DNA of 34,335 nucleotides from Pseudomonas syringae pv. cilantro (lineage in GTDB: Bacteria > Pseudomonadota > Gammaproteobacteria > Pseudomonadales > Pseudomonadaceae): NCBI RefSeq assembly GCF_001293775.1, contig NZ_LGLN01000033.1, positions 515,148 to 549,482 on the forward strand, written 5' to 3'. Below are positions 30,595 to 34,335 of this stretch, one piece after another. A program made the position numbers and the translations under genes. Within the stretch, counting starts at the first letter, position 1. Every line of letters starts with the position of its first letter. The notes beneath the pieces are model-generated. The model searched no databases and was not told where the DNA came from. It was given only the letters and a program-made list of their open reading frames with translations.

Positions 30595-31485
30595 ATGACG
30601 TTGAGAACAGGTGTAATCGGACTCGGCAATATGGGCGGTGGCATGGCCGCCACCCTGGCGAGCAAAGGCTTTGATGTCAGCGGCTTCGACCTGTCGCAGG
30701 CAGCCTTGGCCCAGGCCGAACGCAAAGGCGTCAAACCGGTTGCCGACCGTCAGCAACTGATTCAGAGCGTCGATATTCTGATCCTGTCGCTGCCCAAGGC
30801 CGAGCACGTGGAATCGGTCTGCCTCGGTGCAGGTGGCATTGTCGAATTGGGGCACAAAGGCCTGATCGTGGTCGACACCACCACTTCAACGCCGGAAATG
30901 AGCCGCAATGTGGCTGCCGAACTGGCCAAAAACGGCATCGCATTTATCGACGCGCCGGTCTCGGGTGGTCCGAAAGGCGCAGCCACCGGCACCATGTCGA
31001 TGGTTATCGGCGCTGAAGACGCCGACCTGGCGCGTGCCATGCCGGTGCTGGAAGGCATGAGCGGCACTCGCGTGCATGTCGGGCAGTGCGGCGCGGGCAA
31101 CGTGGCCAAGATCGCCAACAACATGCTCGCCGCCTGTCACCTGATCAGCACTGCCGAAGCGGTCGCGATGGCTGCGCGGGCCGGTGTCGACCCGGAAAAA
31201 CTCCTGCAAGGCCTGAACGCCGGCTCCGGGCGCAGCGGCGCGACGCAAGTCATGTTCCCCACCTGGGTGCTCAACAAGGCCTATGACTCAGGCTTCACCA
31301 TGGGCCTGATGCGCAAGGACGTAGGCCTGGCCAGCGACCTGGCGGACAGCCTCGACATGGACCTGCCGCTGTCGCGCGTGGTTGCGCAACTGTGGCAAGC
31401 CAGCAGCGAGACCCTGGCGGACAACGAAGACTTCTGCGCCATCGTGCAACGCACCGATGCCACCCTTTACGGTCACGGAGAATAA
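30595..31485 (+). CDS. 3-hydroxyisobutyrate dehydrogenase-family NAD(P) oxidoreductase
   Basis: 296-aa beta-hydroxyacid dehydrogenase. GLGNMGGGMAATL (9-21) is the dinucleotide motif. DAPVSGGPKGAATGTM (119-134) is the substrate-binding loop. The catalytic lysine is K172 in GNVAKIANNML. The family converts 3-hydroxyisobutyrate, tartronate semialdehyde, threonate or related beta-hydroxyacids. The weakest evidence is the start: the ATG at 30595 has only GAGA upstream, and an earlier in-frame start at 30547 is not homologous. It is first in a three-gene operon: the aldehyde dehydrogenase starts three bases after its stop. Confidence 0.92.
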   Translation: MTLRTGVIGLGNMGGGMAATLASKGFDVSGFDLSQAALAQAERKGVKPVADRQQLIQSVDILILSLPKAEHVESVCLGAGGIVELGHKGLIVVDTTTSTPEMSRNVAAELAKNGIAFIDAPVSGGPKGAATGTMSMVIGAEDADLARAMPVLEGMSGTRVHVGQCGAGNVAKIANNMLAACHLISTAEAVAMAARAGVDPEKLLQGLNAGSGRSGATQVMFPTWVLNKAYDSGFTMGLMRKDVGLASDLADSLDMDLPLSRVVAQLWQASSETLADNEDFCAIVQRTDATLYGHGE

Positions 31486-31488
31486 CCG

Positions 31489-33006
31489 ATGAGCACTGCA
31501 ACGATCCTCGAACTGATGCGCCCTTACTGGGGCGATCGCAGTGTCGTCGCCAGCTATGTCGGCGGAGAATTCATCGAAGGCCACGGCACGCCGGTTGACG
31601 TGCGCAATGCCCATGACGACAGCCTGTTGCTGAGCTTCCCCGATGCCGATGAGTCTTTGGTCGAAGTCGCCGACCAGGCTGCCAAAGCCGCGCAACAACA
31701 GTGGTGGGCGCTGACTGCCCAGGCGCGTGGGCGTGCCATGTACCAAGTGGGTAATCTGATTCGCGAAGAGCAGGAAAACCTCGCGCAGATCGAATCCCTG
31801 ACCGCCAACAAGCCGATCCGTGATGCCCGCGTCGAAGTGCTCAAAGTCGCTGAGATGTTCGAGTATTACGCCGGCTGGGCAGACAAACTGCACGGCGAAA
31901 TCATTCCGGTGCCGACTACCCACCTCAACTACGTGACCTACGAACCGCTGGGCACGGTGTTGCAGATCACCCCGTGGAACGCGCCGATCTTCACTTGCGG
32001 CTGGCAGATTGCCCCGGCGATTGCGGCGGGTAACGCAGTCATCCTCAAACCGTCGGAACTGACCCCGCTCAGCTCGCTGGTGGTCGGTGTGCTGATCGAG
32101 CGTGCGGGCGTGCCCAAAGGGTTGGTTAACGTGATTGCCGGTTTCGGCCATTCCATCGGCCAGGCGTTCATTGCCAAGGCGGACATTCGCAAAGTGGTGT
32201 TCGTCGGCTCGCCAGCGACCGGTCGGCATATTGCCGTGGCGGCGGCGCAGCGCTGTATTCCGGCGGTACTGGAACTGGGCGGCAAGTCGGCCAACATCGT
32301 GTTCGACGACGCTGATCTGGAAGTCGCCTTGCGCGGCGCTCAGGCGGCGATTTTCTCCGGTGCCGGGCAAAGCTGTGTGTCGGGTTCGCGTTTGCTGGTG
32401 CAGGAATCGATCTTCGAGAAATTCACCAACGCACTGGCCGTGGCCGCGACGCAATTCAAGGTCGGCGACCCCGGCGACCCGCAAACCCAGATCGGCCCGA
32501 TCAACAACGCCAAGCAGTACAACCATGTGAAAAGCATGGTCGAACGCGCGCTGAAAGACGGCGCACGACTGGTCGGCGAGCAGGCTGATCCGATCCCTGA
32601 CAGACCCGGTTATTACATCAACCCGACTGTGCTGGCAGGCACCAACGAGCTGCATTGCGCGCAGGAAGAAATCTTCGGCCCGGTGGTGGTGGCGATTCCG
32701 TTCAAGGACGAAGAAGACGCGATCCGCATTGCCAACGACAGCCGTTTCGGCCTGGCCGGTGGCGTCTGGACCCGCGACGTCGGCCGCGCTCACCGCGTTG
32801 CCAGACAGGTGCGTGCCGGGACGTTCTGGGTTAATGGTTACAAGACTATTCACGTCAGTTCGCCGTTCGGCGGCTATGGTGAAAGCGGTTATGGCCGCTC
32901 TTCCGGTCTGGATGCGCTGCGCGAGTACAGTGAAGTGAAAAGCGTCTGGGTCGAAACCGCCGCCAAGCCTGCCGCCAGTTTTGGCTACGGCGCGAGCCTG
33001 GAGTAA
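31489..33006 (+). CDS. NAD(P)+ aldehyde dehydrogenase
   Basis: 505 aa. All key residues are present: N164 (TPWNAPI), the general base E262 in LELGGKSANIV, and the nucleophile C296 in GAGQSCVSGSR. The C-terminal FGGYGESGYGRSSG is the conserved E-S-G-x-G-R region. GGAGA precedes the ATG by seven bases and overlaps the end of the previous gene. In this position it probably oxidises the semialdehyde formed by the upstream dehydrogenase, or the aldehyde in a parallel step. The specific substrate is not visible. Confidence 0.94.
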   Translation: MSTATILELMRPYWGDRSVVASYVGGEFIEGHGTPVDVRNAHDDSLLLSFPDADESLVEVADQAAKAAQQQWWALTAQARGRAMYQVGNLIREEQENLAQIESLTANKPIRDARVEVLKVAEMFEYYAGWADKLHGEIIPVPTTHLNYVTYEPLGTVLQITPWNAPIFTCGWQIAPAIAAGNAVILKPSELTPLSSLVVGVLIERAGVPKGLVNVIAGFGHSIGQAFIAKADIRKVVFVGSPATGRHIAVAAAQRCIPAVLELGGKSANIVFDDADLEVALRGAQAAIFSGAGQSCVSGSRLLVQESIFEKFTNALAVAATQFKVGDPGDPQTQIGPINNAKQYNHVKSMVERALKDGARLVGEQADPIPDRPGYYINPTVLAGTNELHCAQEEIFGPVVVAIPFKDEEDAIRIANDSRFGLAGGVWTRDVGRAHRVARQVRAGTFWVNGYKTIHVSSPFGGYGESGYGRSSGLDALREYSEVKSVWVETAAKPAASFGYGASLE

Positions 33007-33010
33007 GCAC

Positions 33011-34168
33011 ATGCCCATTTCAAAGACACTGATTAACGAAGCGACCGTCTGGCGCCGCGCGATTCACGCCGCGCCGGAGCTTGGTTTTCAAGAGCTGAAA
33101 ACCTCCGACAAAGTGGCTGAGCTGCTGACCGGTTTTGGCCTTGAGGTGCATCGCGGGCTTGGTGGCACCGGTGTGGTCGGCACCTTGCGCAACGGCGACG
33201 GCCCGACCCTCGGCATTCGTGCCGACATGGATGCTTTGCCGATTCAGGAACTTGGCGACAGCGTGCACAAGTCTGCCCATAAAGGCTGCATGCACGCCTG
33301 CGGGCATGACGGCCATACGGCGATTCTGCTGGCCACCGCCCGGCACCTGTCGGAAACCCGCCGGTTTCGCGGCACGGTGCATTTTGTCTTCCAGCCCGCC
33401 GAGGAAAACCTTGGCGGCGCGCAGCGCATGATCGAAGACGGCCTGTTCGAGCGCTTCCCGATGGACGCCATTTACGGCCTGCACAATTGGCCGGGTGTGC
33501 CTGCGGGCAAAGTCGTGATCAATCCGGGACCTATGATGGCGTCGCTGGACACGTTTGAAATCACCCTGACCGGCAAAGGCAGCCATGCGGCCATGCCGGA
33601 CAAGGGCAACGATCCGATCGTGGCAGCGGCCGAACTGGTGCTCGGGCTGCAAACCATCGTCTCCCGGCGCCTGTCGCCATTGGATTCGGCAGTGGTCAGC
33701 ATCACCCAGTTCAATGCCGGCGAAGCGATCAACGTGATTCCGGAAACCGCGGTGTTGCGCGGTACGGTGCGCTGCCTGCAAACGCCGGTTCGCGAGAAGG
33801 TCCAGCAACTGATCGGCGAATTCGTCGAGCGGCTGCCGACGGCTTTCGGCGTGCGCGGCGAACTGGTCTACAACGTCGGCTACCCGGTGACCGAAAACCA
33901 CCCCGAAGCCGCCGCCACGATTCGTCGCGCAGCGGTTGCAGCAGTGGGCGAAACCAATGTGCAATGGGGCTGCAACCCGTCCATGGCCTCGGAAGACTTC
34001 GCCTTCATGCTGCACGCCTGTCCGGGTGCGTACATCTGGATGGGCGTCGATGGCGAAAAACCATCGGCAGCGCTGCACAACCCGTACTACGACTTCAACG
34101 ACCAGGTCATTGAGCCTGGTGTCGCGGTCTGGACTTCATTGGTGGAGCAGTGTTTGCCGGCGAATTGA
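33011..34168 (+). CDS. M20-family amidohydrolase (hippurate hydrolase-like)
   Basis: 385 aa. The metal-site motifs GIRADMDALP (68-77), ACGHDGH (96-102) and FQPAEENLGG are all visible. The dimerisation lid lies in the middle (~185-300). Members remove acyl groups from N-acyl amino acids, such as hippurate, N-acetyl or indole-acetyl amino acids. GGAG of the previous gene's last codons serves as SD, seven bases before the ATG at 33011. Position behind a beta-hydroxyacid and an aldehyde dehydrogenase suggests release of an amine or amino acid from a conjugate. Confidence 0.93.
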   Translation: MPISKTLINEATVWRRAIHAAPELGFQELKTSDKVAELLTGFGLEVHRGLGGTGVVGTLRNGDGPTLGIRADMDALPIQELGDSVHKSAHKGCMHACGHDGHTAILLATARHLSETRRFRGTVHFVFQPAEENLGGAQRMIEDGLFERFPMDAIYGLHNWPGVPAGKVVINPGPMMASLDTFEITLTGKGSHAAMPDKGNDPIVAAAELVLGLQTIVSRRLSPLDSAVVSITQFNAGEAINVIPETAVLRGTVRCLQTPVREKVQQLIGEFVERLPTAFGVRGELVYNVGYPVTENHPEAAATIRRAAVAAVGETNVQWGCNPSMASEDFAFMLHACPGAYIWMGVDGEKPSAALHNPYYDFNDQVIEPGVAVWTSLVEQCLPAN

Positions 34169-34259
34169 GTTGAACGGCTTGCCTGCGCGCTTGATTCTGA
34201 GTGCGCAGCGAGGTCTTGCGACGCAGCTCGTCAAATCTGTGCTATGGCACAACGTAATG

Positions 34260-34298
34260 CCTACTTTGGTCCCTCAAAGTAGGGCGCCGTAAGGGCGC
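34260..34298 (+). repeat. Tandem hairpins near the right end
   Basis: CCTACTTTG-GTCCCT-CAAAGTAGG (34260-34283) is directly followed by GCGCC-GTAAG-GGCGC (34284-34298). A further CCTGAGTCAGG lies near 34308-34318. No T-run is visible. The block could be a terminator region of the operon or part of a dispersed Pseudomonas repeat. The window ends at 34335, so the context is cut off. Confidence 0.5.
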
Positions 34299-34335
34299 AA
34301 AGGTGACCTGAGTCAGGAACAAACATCACTGCCAT

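Noticed and set aside
31288..33018. 576-aa minus-strand frame antisense to the dehydrogenase and aldehyde dehydrogenase genes
   Set aside because: Product of high-GC codon use opposite strong genes; no recognisable protein features.
1..34335. CRISPR arrays, insertion sequences, integrases, type III secretion (hrp) boxes
   Set aside because: Looked for by eye on both strands; no regularly spaced repeats, transposase or integrase gene, or GGAACC-N15/16-CCAC promoter was found. Scanning by eye can miss weak examples.

Overview
The window looks like chromosomal DNA of a fluorescent Pseudomonas, most likely the P. syringae group. The inference rests on gene content and order: the 3' end of a tRNA-Arg followed by mgtE, an AmrZ regulator very close to the P. 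aeruginosa protein, a homospermidine synthase, and many Pseudomonas-type small exported proteins and regulators. No database was searched, so species is inference.

Layout. 1-4130 is core-like: a tRNA tail and terminator, an exported DUF4124 protein, mgtE with an unusual leader, amrZ with an AlgU-type promoter, two small envelope proteins, and a complete tRNA-Arg(CCT). 4300-12215 looks accessory and is partly AT-richer: a lipoprotein, a DUF2946 protein plus TonB-dependent receptor, a small monooxygenase-fold protein, two GlxA-type (DJ-1/PfpI + AraC) regulators, an exported metallo-beta-lactamase-fold hydrolase and an isochorismatase-type hydrolase. 12535-19758 is a redox block. Its minus-strand run reads OYE ene-reductase, SDR, alpha/beta hydrolase, quinone-oxidoreductase-like MDR, SDR and DCC thiol protein. 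It ends in a TetR gene divergent from a second alpha/beta hydrolase across a perfect 31-bp palindrome. 19961-24353 holds a small unknown ORF, homospermidine synthase and a soluble PAS-PAS hybrid histidine kinase. 24623-27867 is a hydantoin/allantoin-type locus (NCS1 permease, GntR/FCD regulator, racemase). 27920-34168 holds a PLDc_N membrane protein, a zinc alcohol dehydrogenase, and a LysR regulator divergent from a three-gene catabolic operon (HIBADH-type dehydrogenase, aldehyde dehydrogenase, M20 amidohydrolase).

The most interesting signals are non-coding. A 25-nt element (21/25 identical) occurs upstream of both the DUF2946/TonB-receptor pair (5106-5130) and the nearby GlxA-type regulator (8341-8365). 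It suggests a self-contained regulator-receptor-enzyme uptake system. mgtE has a leader with a possible 19-codon ORF and a 9-bp stem abutting its ribosome binding site. A 10-bp-arm dyad sits on the start region of the DCC gene, and three alternating GTGGCAGC/GCTGCCAC arms lie between two redox genes. Paired operator-like sites are visible for the GntR, TetR and LysR regulators.
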